The notes under the pieces are model-generated. The model was not told where the DNA came from, ran no database searches, and saw nothing but the letters and a program-made list of their open reading frames with translations. This document shows, in pieces, positions 1 to 10,200 of a stretch of 64,000 nt of DNA. The stretch is from Verrucomicrobiota bacterium (GTDB taxonomy: Bacteria > Verrucomicrobiota > Verrucomicrobiia > Limisphaerales > JAEYXS01). The position numbers were made by a program, and so were the translations under genes. The first letter of the stretch is position 1. Each line of letters opens with the position of its first letter. Location of the stretch: NCBI GenBank assembly GCA_023431185.1, contig JAEYXS010000046.1, forward strand, positions 15,903-79,902, read 5' to 3'.

Positions 1-1480
1 TCATGTACTGCTCGCGCGGATAATGCAGGTCGATATCCCACGTGGTCGGCACGCAGCCGTCTGGGAACATCTTCTTGCTGGTGATATCCTCACGCGTCAG
101 GATGACATCGCCCAACAACTGGCGCGACTCGCGTGTGCCGCCAATGTAAGCGACCCATTGCAGTTTCGCGTTCGGATGCTCCTTCGCGCCGTCCTTGTTC
201 TTCATGGCGTTGAAGGCACCGTAGATGGCGCGGAAATTCCAGTCGCGCGTGTATTCCAGGTCATGGAGCGGATGTTTATCGAAGCCGGATTCCCAGAACC
301 ACTCGGCATGGAAACGCTTCGGATACGGGAAGTCATCCATCACGAGGTCAAGCGCCCAAGGGGTCTCGGGGAATTTGACCGGGGCATCCGCGTTTTCCCA
401 ACGCCACATGTTGCTCATGCCCAAATGGCCTTCCTCCTGTACGGTGCTGTCCGCGCCGGCCAGCGCACCTACGAACGCATGGCCCGTGCTGTCCACGAAG
501 AACTTGCCCGCGAAACGCGTCACCTGGCTGGTGCGGGTGTCGAGACCTTCCACCGCCACGATACGGTTGCCGTTCTTCTCCACCGCAAAGACGTGATTGT
601 TAAGGAAGAGCGTGATGTTCTTCTCTGCGCGGACGAGTTCTTCTTTCTTCGCATCACCGAACTCTTCGAACGTACCGGGAGAAGATTTCGCCTTGTCCAT
701 GAATTCTTCCACGATGCCGCCCAGCTTCGGGTATAAGCCCCGACGTGTGCCACCCATCGCCCACACACGGATCTCGGAACTGCCATTGCCGCCCAGCACC
801 GGACGGTTCTGGATCAAGGCCACCTTGATGCCCATGCGCGCCGCCGAGATGGCCGCGCCCATGCCGCCGTAACCGCCACCGATCACGACGAGATCATACG
901 GGCCAGACTCCACTGGTTTGGCCGGGAGGCCGAGCAGTTCACGCCGCCACTTGGGCAAGGTTTCCTTGCCAGCGGGAGGGGTGTAAACGGGATCTTTGGT
1001 GAAGATGATGGCATCGCAACGGCCCTCGAACCCGGTCAAGTCGCGCAGAGCCACTTGTACCTCATTTTTCTTGATATCGATCGCCCCGCCTTCGTGCCAG
1101 AACCAGTCCTCGCCCTTGGTGCCGAAGGTCTCCTTCACGGCTTCGCCATCTACTAACACCTGAAACTTACCAGGGGTACCGGGGGCTTTCCAGCGGGCAA
1201 CCCAGTCCTTGGTGCGCACGAAGACACGGTATTTGCCCGTGCTGGGAAACTTGACCGTGGTCACCGCATCCTTCACCGGAGTGCCCATACCGTGGGCCAA
1301 GAGGTAAGGCGACCCCATGATCTCGATGAACTGGGTGTCCAGCGACCAGCCGCCGTGGCTTTGGAAGGATTCCGCCTCCACCAGCACCGTATCCGCCGCC
1401 TGGGCCGCTGAGGTACCAAGCATCAAGAGTCCGGCGAGCAGGGCCTTGACTTTCAACGTTATCGTTTTCTTTTCGTGCAT
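1..1480 (-). CDS. Secreted FAD-dependent oxidoreductase, partial (C-terminus cut by window edge)
   Basis: The reading frame is open from an ATG at 1480 to the window edge, so at least 493 residues are visible and the C-terminus is missing. Residues 1-28 are a Sec-type signal peptide (basic start, hydrophobic core, ending SAAQA). Residues about 30-185 form a beta-rich region (VLVEAESF, GKYRVFVRTKDW) like the carbohydrate-binding/golvesin-type modules seen in secreted oxidoreductases. The FAD/NAD dinucleotide-binding motif IGGGYGGMGA lies near residue 200 and is followed by GGNGSSEIR, typical of the FAD_oxidored family. It probably oxidises a polysaccharide-derived or other extracytoplasmic substrate; the substrate cannot be read from the sequence. 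The upstream neighbour is divergent. Confidence 0.85.
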   Translation of the reverse strand, partial: MHEKKTITLKVKALLAGLLMLGTSAAQAADTVLVEAESFQSHGGWSLDTQFIEIMGSPYLLAHGMGTPVKDAVTTVKFPSTGKYRVFVRTKDWVARWKAPGTPGKFQVLVDGEAVKETFGTKGEDWFWHEGGAIDIKKNEVQVALRDLTGFEGRCDAIIFTKDPVYTPPAGKETLPKWRRELLGLPAKPVESGPYDLVVIGGGYGGMGAAISAARMGIKVALIQNRPVLGGNGSSEIRVWAMGGTRRGLYPKLGGIVEEFMDKAKSSPGTFEEFGDAKKEELVRAEKNITLFLNNHVFAVEKNGNRIVAVEGLDTRTSQVTRFAGKFFVDSTGHAFVGALAGADSTVQEEGHLGMSNMWRWENADAPVKFPETPWALDLVMDDFPYPKRFHAEWFWESGFDKHPLHDLEYTRDWNFRAIYGAFNAMKNKDGAKEHPNAKLQWVAYIGGTRESRQLLGDVILTREDITSKKMFPDGCVPTTWDIDLHYPREQYM

Positions 1481-1654
1481 AAATTCAGATTCCGTCCAGA
1501 CCATGACCTGAGACAGCCCAGCCATCACCGGTGGTTAAACGGGTTGTAGCCCACTATAGTTCCATTCTCCGGGAAACTGGACAGGAAAATTTACCGAAAT
1601 TGCAGCCACGTGGCCGGGTTGCATTTCCCCAAAGCTGGTCGAGAATGGGCGGTC

Positions 1655-2674
1655 ATGAACCAAATGGCAGCCAAACAGGACCTTGACCTGACCGGACTGG
1701 CCCCCACCAGTTTAATCTGTTACCGGCCTTCCCGGTATGCGGGCGATGACATCAGCCTGCTCTTGAGCGTTTTCTCCGAGGAAGACCGGCTCACGGTGAC
1801 CACCCTTTATGAGCGGTTGAAGGAACTTTTTGAGATCCTTAAAGCGCATCGCGATCAGCCTGAGCATTGTCTGGCGGTACTGCAGGGTGTGATCAAGCAA
1901 CAGGACTGGCCGAACTTCATCAAATCTCTGCAGACCTTGGGTAACAGCAGCTATCAGCAACGCCCCAGCAAACTTTTGAGCCAGGTGGTCCACGACCTTA
2001 AGGGCGGGGCTTTGACCACCCTGCTCTTGCGCATCCAATTGATCAACATGGGCGTTCGCCGGACGGAGAGTGTCTTGCCTATGTTCTTCCTCACGCGCGA
2101 CCATCTGAAGATCATGCGCAATGGGTTGCGCGACGTGGATCCTGAATGGCGGCAACGCGATCAAGGCCGACAGTTTCACAGCCTGAGTCTGCTGCGGGAG
2201 AAGTGGCAGAATGCCACCCATTACGTCGGTGCCCGCGCCGTCCGTATCAATCTGGACCTGGCCTATGAGGGAAATGTGGCCGAGAGCTGCCTGGAGTTTT
2301 CCGCGGTGGACCGGGTCGTTTATAATCTCATCAACAATGCCGCCCAATACGCCGCGAACGACGAGGTCGATTTCCACATCTTAACAGTACCAAAAGGAGT
2401 CCCGCAGCATCTGCGGTTCGTGATCCGCAACCGCATCTCAACGGAACATAAGGCAGCTTTGCAGGCTCGTTTTGGCGAAAAGCTGAACGATCTCTTCATC
2501 GGCGGATTCACCACGGGAGGCAACGGCTTCGGGATGCGTATCTGCGCGGAATTTGTGGCCAACGCCTATGGGGTGCACTCTTTGGAACGTTGTCTGGCAG
2601 ATGGGTACATCGGGGCCAAGCTGGAAGGGGACAGCTTCGTGACCTGGTTTCATTGGCCGACGGTGGCAGATTAA
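1655..2674 (+). CDS. Atypical sensor histidine kinase-like protein
   Basis: A cytoplasmic 339-residue protein without membrane segments. An H-box-like VVHDLKGG (His at about 113), an N-box YNLINNAAQ (about 223-231) and a glycine-rich GGNGFGM (about 288) support a histidine kinase ATPase fold. The usual DxGxG G1 box is not obvious; the corresponding stretch reads FVIRNRI, so ATP binding may be altered. An in-frame GTG at 1610 would add 15 residues; I chose ATG 1655 because the added stretch looks non-conserved, but neither start has a clear Shine-Dalgarno. The next gene begins 10 bases after the stop and is probably co-transcribed, suggesting a kinase-partner pair. Confidence 0.7.
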   Translation: MNQMAAKQDLDLTGLAPTSLICYRPSRYAGDDISLLLSVFSEEDRLTVTTLYERLKELFEILKAHRDQPEHCLAVLQGVIKQQDWPNFIKSLQTLGNSSYQQRPSKLLSQVVHDLKGGALTTLLLRIQLINMGVRRTESVLPMFFLTRDHLKIMRNGLRDVDPEWRQRDQGRQFHSLSLLREKWQNATHYVGARAVRINLDLAYEGNVAESCLEFSAVDRVVYNLINNAAQYAANDEVDFHILTVPKGVPQHLRFVIRNRISTEHKAALQARFGEKLNDLFIGGFTTGGNGFGMRICAEFVANAYGVHSLERCLADGYIGAKLEGDSFVTWFHWPTVAD

Positions 2675-2684
2675 GCATCACTTT

Positions 2685-3044
2685 ATGAGCAACTCAGCTA
2701 CGGTTTGGATCTGGACCCGAAACACGTTGCTGGGCGAGCTGCTCACGGAAGCGGTGCAGATGCGTGGCCTGACCGTCCGCCATCACAACCACCCCTACGA
2801 CCCGCCGCCAGAGGAAGCCAAGGTCCGCGGTCTGCTGGTGGTCGGCCCCTGTATCGGTGACACTGAGGTGCTGCTCTGGTGGCGGATACCACCGCCTTTT
2901 CTGGTGCTCTTGCGGGAGCTGGCCGTAGGCGAACCCGCCGGAACCGATCATGAGCCTGGCCGTATCCGTTTGCCTTTGCCCTTGGACCTGGCGGAGTTTC
3001 ACCGCTGCTTGGATGCTCACACTGCCCCTCCCGCTGCTTGCTGA
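2685..3044 (+). CDS. Small unknown protein, possible pseudo-receiver partner of the upstream kinase
   Basis: 119 residues, no signal peptide. The order of elements (VWIWTRNTLLGELL, then a predicted strand LLVVGPC, then FLVLLREL) resembles the strand-helix rhythm of a receiver domain, but the acidic pocket and the phosphorylated Asp are absent. It starts 10 bases after the kinase-like gene stop, so a two-gene operon is likely. I do not recognise a family. The receiver comparison is inference from spacing of hydrophobic segments. Confidence 0.55.
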   Translation: MSNSATVWIWTRNTLLGELLTEAVQMRGLTVRHHNHPYDPPPEEAKVRGLLVVGPCIGDTEVLLWWRIPPPFLVLLRELAVGEPAGTDHEPGRIRLPLPLDLAEFHRCLDAHTAPPAAC

Positions 3045-3201
3045 CCGGGACAACCGAGCAAACCCCCGGCTTTTTCCTTCCACCCGCCTCGCTTAACCGA
3101 CAAGGCTTATCCCCTTGATATTTAATTGGGATGTAAAGATGTTGAAGCACCTCACGAAATAAGGCGTCCAAAGATGGACCAGAACAATTGACGAACTGAG
3201 C

Positions 3202-4491
3202 ATGAACAACACCCCTGACACCTCCCGCCGTGATTTCCTGAAGACCAGCGCCGTGGTGGGCGCTTCCGCCCTCTCCTTCCCGACCATCCTGAGCGCCGCC
3301 GCGAACAGCGACAAGCTGCGCATCGGCCTCATCGGCTGCGGTGGCCGTGGCACAGGCGCGGCCAACCAGGCGCTTAGTGCGGACAGCAACGTGGAACTGG
3401 TGGCCATGGGCGATCTCTACGCTGACAAGCTGGAGCAATCCCTGGCCGGCCTCGCCAAGCAGCATGGTGAGAAGGTAAAGGTGGCGGCCGATAAAAAATT
3501 CACCGGACTGGATGCTTACCAGAAGGTGCTCGATTCCGGCATTGATGTCGTCCTGCTCGCCGCACCGGGCGGTTTTCGCTCAAGGCACCTCGCGGCAGCA
3601 GTCGCGGCGGGCAAGCACATCTTCTGCGAGAAGCCCATGGCAATCGACGGGCCAGGTATCCGTTCCGTGCTGAAATCGGTAGAAATCGCCAAGCAGAAGA
3701 AGCTCGCCCTGCGCGCCGGGTTTTGCTTCCGCTTCGACAACGCCCTGCGTGACACCGTCAAGCGCGTGCATGATGGCAGCATCGGCAACGTGCTCTCCAT
3801 CTACTCCACGCGTATGGGTGGCACGCTTTCCACCAAGTTCCCCGGCACGCGCAAGCCGGAGTGGACTGATTTGCAATGGCAGCTCAACAACTGGTCCAAC
3901 TTCGTGTGGCTTTCCGGTGATTGGATGATGGAAGTAGCCGTGCACAGCGTGGACAAGATCAACTGGCTGATGAAGGACGTGGCGCCCATCAAATGCGTCG
4001 CCTCGGGTGGCCGCCAGGTGCCTTCCTACGGGAATATCTACGATCATTTCGACGTCACCTGGGAATACGCCGACGGCCGCCGAACGATGCTCAAGACGAA
4101 GTATCAGGACCACTCTTACAAAGAGCATGCAGACTATATCCAAGGTGACAAAGGCCGTTGCATCATCGGTCGCAAGACGGTACCGGAGATCTATGATGCC
4201 AGCGGCAAACCCGTGTGGCGCTTCACCGGGGTAAAGGGTGACATGTATCAGAATGAACACGACGAACTCTTCGCCTCCATCCGCTCCGGAAATGTCTGTA
4301 ATGACGGTGACTGGATGATCAAGAGCTGCATCATGGCCATCATGGGCCGCATGTCCGCCTACACCGGGCAGGAGATCACTTGGGACATGGCCGTGAACTC
4401 GCAGGAAGACTTATTCCCGAAGAACCTCGCATGGGACATGAAACTTGACGTTCCTCCCATGGCTTCGCCCGGGGTGACGAAATACTTCTAA
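3202..4491 (+). CDS. Tat-exported Gfo/Idh/MocA family oxidoreductase
   Basis: 429 residues. The N-terminus carries a twin-arginine signal (SRRDFLKTSAVVGASAL) that should send the folded, cofactor-loaded enzyme to the periplasm. The Rossmann motif GLIGCGGRGTGAA follows at about residue 47, and the family EKP motif (HIFCEKPMAIDG) is present. The C-terminal part has the open beta-sheet domain that binds substrate. The family is known to oxidise or epimerise sugars and cyclitols using NAD(P); the substrate here is unknown. It stands alone, with an intrinsic terminator 34 bases after the stop. Confidence 0.9.
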   Translation: MNNTPDTSRRDFLKTSAVVGASALSFPTILSAAANSDKLRIGLIGCGGRGTGAANQALSADSNVELVAMGDLYADKLEQSLAGLAKQHGEKVKVAADKKFTGLDAYQKVLDSGIDVVLLAAPGGFRSRHLAAAVAAGKHIFCEKPMAIDGPGIRSVLKSVEIAKQKKLALRAGFCFRFDNALRDTVKRVHDGSIGNVLSIYSTRMGGTLSTKFPGTRKPEWTDLQWQLNNWSNFVWLSGDWMMEVAVHSVDKINWLMKDVAPIKCVASGGRQVPSYGNIYDHFDVTWEYADGRRTMLKTKYQDHSYKEHADYIQGDKGRCIIGRKTVPEIYDASGKPVWRFTGVKGDMYQNEHDELFASIRSGNVCNDGDWMIKSCIMAIMGRMSAYTGQEITWDMAVNSQEDLFPKNLAWDMKLDVPPMASPGVTKYF

Positions 4492-4524
4492 GCACTGGCG
4501 CGCAATCAGTTCGGCCAGCTGAAG

Positions 4525-4556
4525 ACAGGCGACCTTGCACAGGTCGCCTGTTCTTT
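4525..4556 (+). terminator. Rho-independent terminator after the Gfo/Idh gene
   Basis: A perfect 11-base-pair stem: ACAGGCGACCT (4525-4535) and AGGTCGCCTGT (4541-4551) with a 5-base loop, followed by TTCTTT. It sits 34 bases downstream of the oxidoreductase stop codon, so it should end that transcript. Confidence 0.85.
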
Positions 4557-4692
4557 TACGGACGTAATCCCCGAAGAAAGACAGCGGTTTTCCTGTCCGG
4601 TGGAGCAGGCCGTACCACCCAAACTGCGTACCCGACGCTTTGCTAAGGAAACATCGCCGTGCGCCATTTGTCATAAATACCAATTTAACTTT

Positions 4693-5610
4693 ATGACGAA
4701 CCATAAACACCTGTCGTCACGGGCTGCTTCGGGTTTTACCCTGATTGAGCTGCTGGTGGTCATCGCCATCATCGCCATTCTGGCAGGCATGCTGCTGCCC
4801 GCCCTTGCCAAGGCGAAAGTGCGGGCCCAGATCACCCAATGCCTCAGCAATATGAAGCAAGTGGGTGTGTCCGTGAACATGTACACCACCGATAACAGCG
4901 AGAAGATTCCCTATGCCGTGTTGCGCCAACACAATAGCTGGGACATGACTTGGGATGACTTGCTGGCCCCTTACATGGGCGGCTATGAAACTCCCCAACA
5001 ACTCATCTCCAGCACCCAACGCAAAGAAACCCAGGTGAAGGCGATCACGTGCCCTTCGGACAAGGTCGAGCGCATCTTCGCCAACGGTGGCCCCTCCACC
5101 CCCACGCGCGCTTACCGCAGCTACTCGATGCCGACCCACCAGCGGGGTGACACCGCAAGCTGGAGTTACGCCACGCCTGCCACCGACACATGGCCGCCCA
5201 GCCCGGTAAACAAATGTGGCGTCGGCCTTTTTTGGCGTCAGACCGCAGTGCATTCCTCCTGGAACACTGCGGATACCTTCACCAATGACGCCACCGCTCC
5301 CAGCAAACCTTGGCCGCGACGCCAGGCCGCCATCCGGACGGCGATGGTCCAAAACCAGCCCGACACCATTCTTGTCCTGGAGCGCGTCAGCTCCGGCAAC
5401 CACGTCCAATATGCCGGGAATGAAAGCGGGGCCACTACCGATCATCCCAACCAGCAGAACGGGGCCATCCCGATCGCCACCTATCACAACAATGGCTACA
5501 ACTACCTCTTCATGGATGGCCATGCGGAATATATGCCTCCCGGCAAGACCATCACCACCACCGACCTGAACAAACAGTCAGGTTTCTGGACGATCAATCC
5601 AAAAGACTAA
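4693..5610 (+). CDS. Prepilin-like protein with type II secretion N-terminal methylation motif
   Basis: 305 residues from ATG 4693; the frame extends upstream to 4600, but that stretch covers the intergenic region, and the prepilin leader begins directly after ATG 4693. The motif ASGFTLIELLVV gives the prepilin peptidase cleavage and methylation site (G before F), followed by a hydrophobic helix and ILAGMLLPALAKAK, a wording very common in Verrucomicrobia and Lentisphaerae. The C-terminus has NGYNYLFMDGHAEYM, the H-X9-DG-type motif of these pseudopilin-like proteins. The genomes of these bacteria often carry many copies with unknown roles; this one is likely membrane-anchored and exposed outside the inner membrane. 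No pilus or secretion genes are next to it. Confidence 0.85.
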   Translation: MTNHKHLSSRAASGFTLIELLVVIAIIAILAGMLLPALAKAKVRAQITQCLSNMKQVGVSVNMYTTDNSEKIPYAVLRQHNSWDMTWDDLLAPYMGGYETPQQLISSTQRKETQVKAITCPSDKVERIFANGGPSTPTRAYRSYSMPTHQRGDTASWSYATPATDTWPPSPVNKCGVGLFWRQTAVHSSWNTADTFTNDATAPSKPWPRRQAAIRTAMVQNQPDTILVLERVSSGNHVQYAGNESGATTDHPNQQNGAIPIATYHNNGYNYLFMDGHAEYMPPGKTITTTDLNKQSGFWTINPKD

Positions 5611-5633
5611 AACGTCCCACTTGCACAGCTCAC

Positions 5634-6089
5634 ATGATCGCCCCACGCCTCACCTCCAGCTTGCTGTTCACCGGCCTGTTCTGCCTGTCTGCTTGCAGCC
5701 CGCCTGCCGATGAGTTGTCCATCGCCCCGCCGCCCTCGACGGCACCGTCCGCACCCGTCTCCTTGGAAGCGGCCGCGCCTGCGGCCAACACGCCACCGGG
5801 CGCGGACGCCCAGCCCATCAAGGTCGACCCCAGCATCCTCTCCACCACCGACCCGACGGGTTATACCAAGAAAGACTTGGAGAACATCATCCAACATCTC
5901 GACTGGCATGCAGAGAACTATATCTCCCAGATGAACAAAATCCCCACTATGGACGAGCTCAAAGCTTGGCGTCATCCCGACTTCCGGCTTGGCCTGCCCG
6001 AATGGCCCAAGCCGCCCGTCGGCAAGAAATGGGTCATGAACGAACGCAGCGGCCAGTTCAGCTTGGCGGATGAAATCGCCGCAAAATAA
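5634..6089 (+). CDS. Small lipoprotein of unknown function
   Basis: 151 residues. The N-terminus has a lipoprotein signal with lipobox LSAC (Cys at about residue 21), followed by a Pro/Ala-rich linker (about residues 22-65) and a compact C-terminal part ending with a hydrophilic GQFSLADEIAAK. It starts 23 bases after the prepilin-like gene stop and may share its transcript. The family is not recognised. A stem-loop terminator follows 22 bases after the stop. Confidence 0.7.
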   Translation: MIAPRLTSSLLFTGLFCLSACSPPADELSIAPPPSTAPSAPVSLEAAAPAANTPPGADAQPIKVDPSILSTTDPTGYTKKDLENIIQHLDWHAENYISQMNKIPTMDELKAWRHPDFRLGLPEWPKPPVGKKWVMNERSGQFSLADEIAAK

Positions 6090-6111
6090 GCCTGCTTTGC
6101 TTTGGTTCATG

Positions 6112-6144
6112 AGCGGTGGCCTTGGGGCCGCCGCTATTTTATTT
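6112..6144 (+). terminator. Rho-independent terminator after the lipoprotein gene
   Basis: AGCGGTGGCC (6112-6121) pairs with GGCCGCCGCT (6126-6135), ten pairs including one G-T, loop TTGG, followed by ATTTTATTT. It lies between converging genes and should end the + strand transcript. Confidence 0.75.
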
Positions 6145-6195
6145 CCACCGCAACCTGTCATAGTCATCTCCGTCGGATAGCATCGGCAGCACAAT

Positions 6196-7215
6196 CTACT
6201 TCTTCACCTTCTTCGCATACGCTGCCACTTCCTTCGCCGCCTTCGTCTCTTCTCCCGGCTTGCCTAGGAATCCCAGATCCGCGAACCACTCTACATAACG
6301 GTCAAACCACTTGGCCGATGGGATCGCATCCGGCGCGCTGCTCCGCTTCAGCGGGTGCGCACCGCGACCATACAGGTGCATCTCCAGGTTCGGCACATTC
6401 GCCTTCAGCATCGCATTGAAATAATCCACCGCCCAGATCGCATGTCCTTTATCGCCCGTGCCCGCGCACGCGAGGAAGCTCGGCGGCACATTCGCCGGAA
6501 TCGCCGTCTCCGGCGCCTTCGTGAACGGCGTCGGCCCGGGATAGATCACTCCTACGAAATCCGGCCGGGCGGAAAACTTGGAGAGCGGATCCGCTGGATC
6601 ATTGTTCTTCTTCTCAAACTCTTCATAGAACAACGCCGCGGGTGCCGACAATTCCGCTCCCGCTGAAAATCCCACGATGCCGATCTTGTTCGGGTCCAAG
6701 TTCCACTCCTTTGCCTTCGAACGCACCAGGCGGATCGCCTGCAACGCATCACTCACCGCATCTGTCGTCGGCTCGTAGCCATCCACGCGCAGGCGGTTGC
6801 GCAAGACGATCGTCGAGACACCCAGCTTGTCATTCGTCTCCACGTAATCCGCACCCTCCGGTCCCACCCACAAGATCTTATGCCCGCCGCCCGGTGCCAC
6901 GATCATCGCCGCCCCATTCAGCAAGCGATCCTTCGCCAGATGCACCTCGATGGACGGGTTATGAATGTTGATCACATTCATGATGCTCTTGCTGTTGCCC
7001 TGCGTGTTGTACTTCTCCGCCTCGTGGAGGCGTTCCTTCTTGAGCAACGGCGAATCCGGCTTGTAGAGCGGGATCACTACGCCACCGGGCCGGATCACCT
7101 GTGGCTGGAACGGCCCATCCGCAGGTTTGCGCACTGCCACCGGCGCACTTGTCTGTGCTTGAGAAACGCCCGTCAAAATTGTCGTCACCAATACGGCCAG
7201 TAAGATTTTATTCAT
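6196..7215 (-). CDS. Secreted alpha/beta hydrolase (esterase/acetylxylan-esterase-like)
   Basis: 339 residues. A Sec signal peptide (MNKILLAVLVTTILTG...SQA) is followed by an alpha/beta hydrolase fold: an oxyanion-hole-type APGGGH near residue 105 and the nucleophile elbow GFSAGAE near residue 178. The downstream His candidate lies in YGRGAHPL near residue 290. Family members de-esterify plant polysaccharides or small esters; the substrate is not determined. Its start is 63 bases downstream of the end of the dehydrogenase/cytochrome gene on the same strand, so both may be transcribed together. Confidence 0.8.
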   Translation of the reverse strand: MNKILLAVLVTTILTGVSQAQTSAPVAVRKPADGPFQPQVIRPGGVVIPLYKPDSPLLKKERLHEAEKYNTQGNSKSIMNVINIHNPSIEVHLAKDRLLNGAAMIVAPGGGHKILWVGPEGADYVETNDKLGVSTIVLRNRLRVDGYEPTTDAVSDALQAIRLVRSKAKEWNLDPNKIGIVGFSAGAELSAPAALFYEEFEKKNNDPADPLSKFSARPDFVGVIYPGPTPFTKAPETAIPANVPPSFLACAGTGDKGHAIWAVDYFNAMLKANVPNLEMHLYGRGAHPLKRSSAPDAIPSAKWFDRYVEWFADLGFLGKPGEETKAAKEVAAYAKKVKK

Positions 7216-7278
7216 AACGTGTGGTTCGCCCTCCTTTTCACTCCATTTCCATATTTCAGCAACGTCAATTTCGTCGGT

Positions 7279-10200
7279 TTACTTGCGGAACACCACGTGC
7301 TTCGGATTCCCCTCCGCTTCGAAATACGCCAGCAAATCCAGCACATCCTCCCGCTGCAACACATTCAGCAACCCCTCCGGCATCGCCGACATCGGCGACT
7401 CTTCTGCACTCACCACTTGCGCACGCTTAATCTGCGTTAACTCCTTCGCCAGCGGATTCGCCCGCACAAAAAGCGTCCCCGCCTCCTCACGCTCCACCGT
7501 TCCCTCGATCATCTCACCATCGCGCAACTTGAATCGTGTCTGCCGGAATTTCTCATCGATCACCTTCGAGGGATTCATGATGTGATCCAGCAAATCCGCT
7601 CGCGGAAACCTCCCGCTCACCCCCGCGAGATCCGGCCCCGCCACGCCACCACCTACAACCCGATCCGGCGAGAACCGGTGACACGCCACACACTGCGCCT
7701 GGCGGAAAGCCCTGCGCCCGTTCTCAAACGACCGCCCTTTCGCCACCTCTCCCAACATCGGCAGCAACTCCTCCATCCTCCACTCCTTCACGAACTGCGC
7801 TGGCGGCAGCTCCGGCAATTTCTCCTTCACCGGCGCCACCAGCACCTCCGCCAGCGCGCCCCGTTCAGCGCCCGTGAGTTGCTCCGTCACCTCTTCCCGG
7901 ATCGCCTGCAACGCAAACGTGTAATAGCGTCCGCCCGAAAACTCCTCCGCCTGATTCAACGCCTCGAAATACGTCCGCCGTTGCGCCATCGTCCAACCAG
8001 TCGTCACATTGCGCAGGAAAAACAGATAATTCAGCCGGTCATGCGGCTCCGTCGCCGCGCTCAGCAAAGGCATCGTGCGGCTCACCGTCTCCGGCGCGCC
8101 CAGATACACCAGCAGCTCGCACAGCTTGTTGTTCACGCGCCAGTCCTTCACCGGATACCGCTCCTCCATCATCGCCATCAACCGCCCGCCACCAACCGCA
8201 TCCGGCACACCGATACGACTGAACGCCACCGCATAGGCCCGCAATAAAACCAACTGCTGTTCCGCACTCAACTTCGTCCATTCAAATCCCTCCAGCTTCC
8301 TCATCAACGGCAGCAAATGCGTCCTATCCCCAAACCGCGCCAACGCCAGCGCCCCATTTAATCCACCCTCAACACTACCCTCACTCAACACCCTCTGCGC
8401 CCACAAACTAACCGGCTGATGCTCCACCGCCGTCCGCGCCGCGAACCGTATGAACACATCCTCATGCCCCATGAACGCCCAAGCCCGCCTCACCACTTCC
8501 TCCGGTGCAACCGTATTCCCCTTCGCATAAAGCGCCTCCAAACCGCGCCGCACTTCCCTAAGCTCAGCGGCAGTATCGCCCTTCGCATTTCCCACCTCGC
8601 CCCTTCCCTCATACTTCACCCTATAGAGCCCCGACTGCGTCTTCCGCCCGCCCGTCAGCACATACATCGCCCCGTCCGGCCCGAACTTCACATCCGTCAC
8701 ATTCAGCGGACGCCCCGCCAGAAATTCCTCCGTCGTCCCTGCATAGCTCGCGCCCTTCTCACTGAGATGCACCGCCAACACTCGCCCATACGACCAATCA
8801 CTGATATACAGCGCCTTCCGATACTTCTCCGGAAACTGGCTCTTTGTTCCGAACTCAATCCCCGTCGGCGAACTCACCCCGATGTTCACCACCGCCGGTA
8901 ACGCATCCGGCGAATACTCCGGCCACATCCCCGTCCCTCGACGCCACCCAAACTCCGCTCCCGGAATCACGTGCAACACGCGCGTCGGCCGATACCACGG
9001 ACAACCCAGATCCCCTTCATTATCCGCATCAAACGTGAACATCTCCCCCGCCTCATTGAACGCCACATCCAGCGGATTCCGCAGCCCGCCCGCGATCAGC
9101 GTCCACTCCTTCCCCTCCGCATCCGTCTTCAGGATGTGCCCGCCTGGCGGCGTATTCTGCGCATCGAACATATACGGATCCCACGGACACTCGATGAGCT
9201 GATCCACCTTGTAGCCCTGGTACGGCTGTGGCCATTTCAGCGAGTTCGTCGCCACGCGCACATCATTCCCATGCACCAGATAGATCGCCCCATCCGGTCC
9301 CAGCACCGCATGATTCCGCCCATGCCCCACCGTTCCCTCCGTGCGCAGCAACTCCTTCGTCTCATCAAATTTCCCGTCCCCATCCGTATCGCGGAGCCGC
9401 ACGAACGCCTTGCTATTGTTCGCATTCGCATACAGCGCCCCGTGCGCGTAGAGCAGCCCGCGACACTCCAGCAGCGAATCCTCGATCACCTCCACACCCT
9501 CCACCGCCGTCGCGCCGATCGTCATGCGCAACAGCCCACGCTTCTCCCGCGCCACCGTCAATCGCCCCTGCGGATCAAACGCCATCGACACCCAAGAATC
9601 CTCCTCCGGCAAAGCCGACCGCAACAACTCCACCCGAAACCCCTCTGGCACCCGGAACGTCGCCGGATCAGTCGCCAGCTTCGCCCCGCTCGCCAGCTTC
9701 CAACTGTTATACGCATCAAACGCCTTCGCCGGATCAAACGGATTATCCTTCGCCTCCATGACGCCGAAGCTCTTCACCGCACTCCACGCTGCATCATTGA
9801 ATCCCACCTCATTCCACTTCGCCGTCGCACTCCCGCCCAACTTCCAAGAGCTATCCGAGATCGTCCACGCCTGCACCCCCTTATGCGAAGTCGTCTCAAA
9901 CAACGCGGCTACCCGCGGCGCTTTGCCTGCACCCTTCACTGAAAACGCCAACACATTCGTCCCTCCACGCAAGAACCGCGTCACCTCAAAACTCTCCGCC
10001 TTCTCCCTTTGCGAAGTCACCCCTGCCCTCTGCCCATTCACAAAAAACGTCGCCTCCCCCTCCACCGCCACCAGCAAGATCCCTCGCAACAAATCCTCCG
10101 GCGCATTCACAACCTTCCGCAAATAGACCTGTTCCTCCGCACCAACACCCCCAACCCACTCCGGCACCGGCTGCACCGTCCCCTGGCCGATGCCATAGCC

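Noticed and set aside
4600..4692. Longer N-terminus for the prepilin-like protein
   Set aside because: The added 31 residues are polar and would move the leader away from the cleavage motif; ATG 4693 gives a normal prepilin leader.
8971..9942. 323-codon open frame on the + strand across the large dehydrogenase
   Set aside because: Extremely Arg/Pro/His-rich shadow of the real gene.
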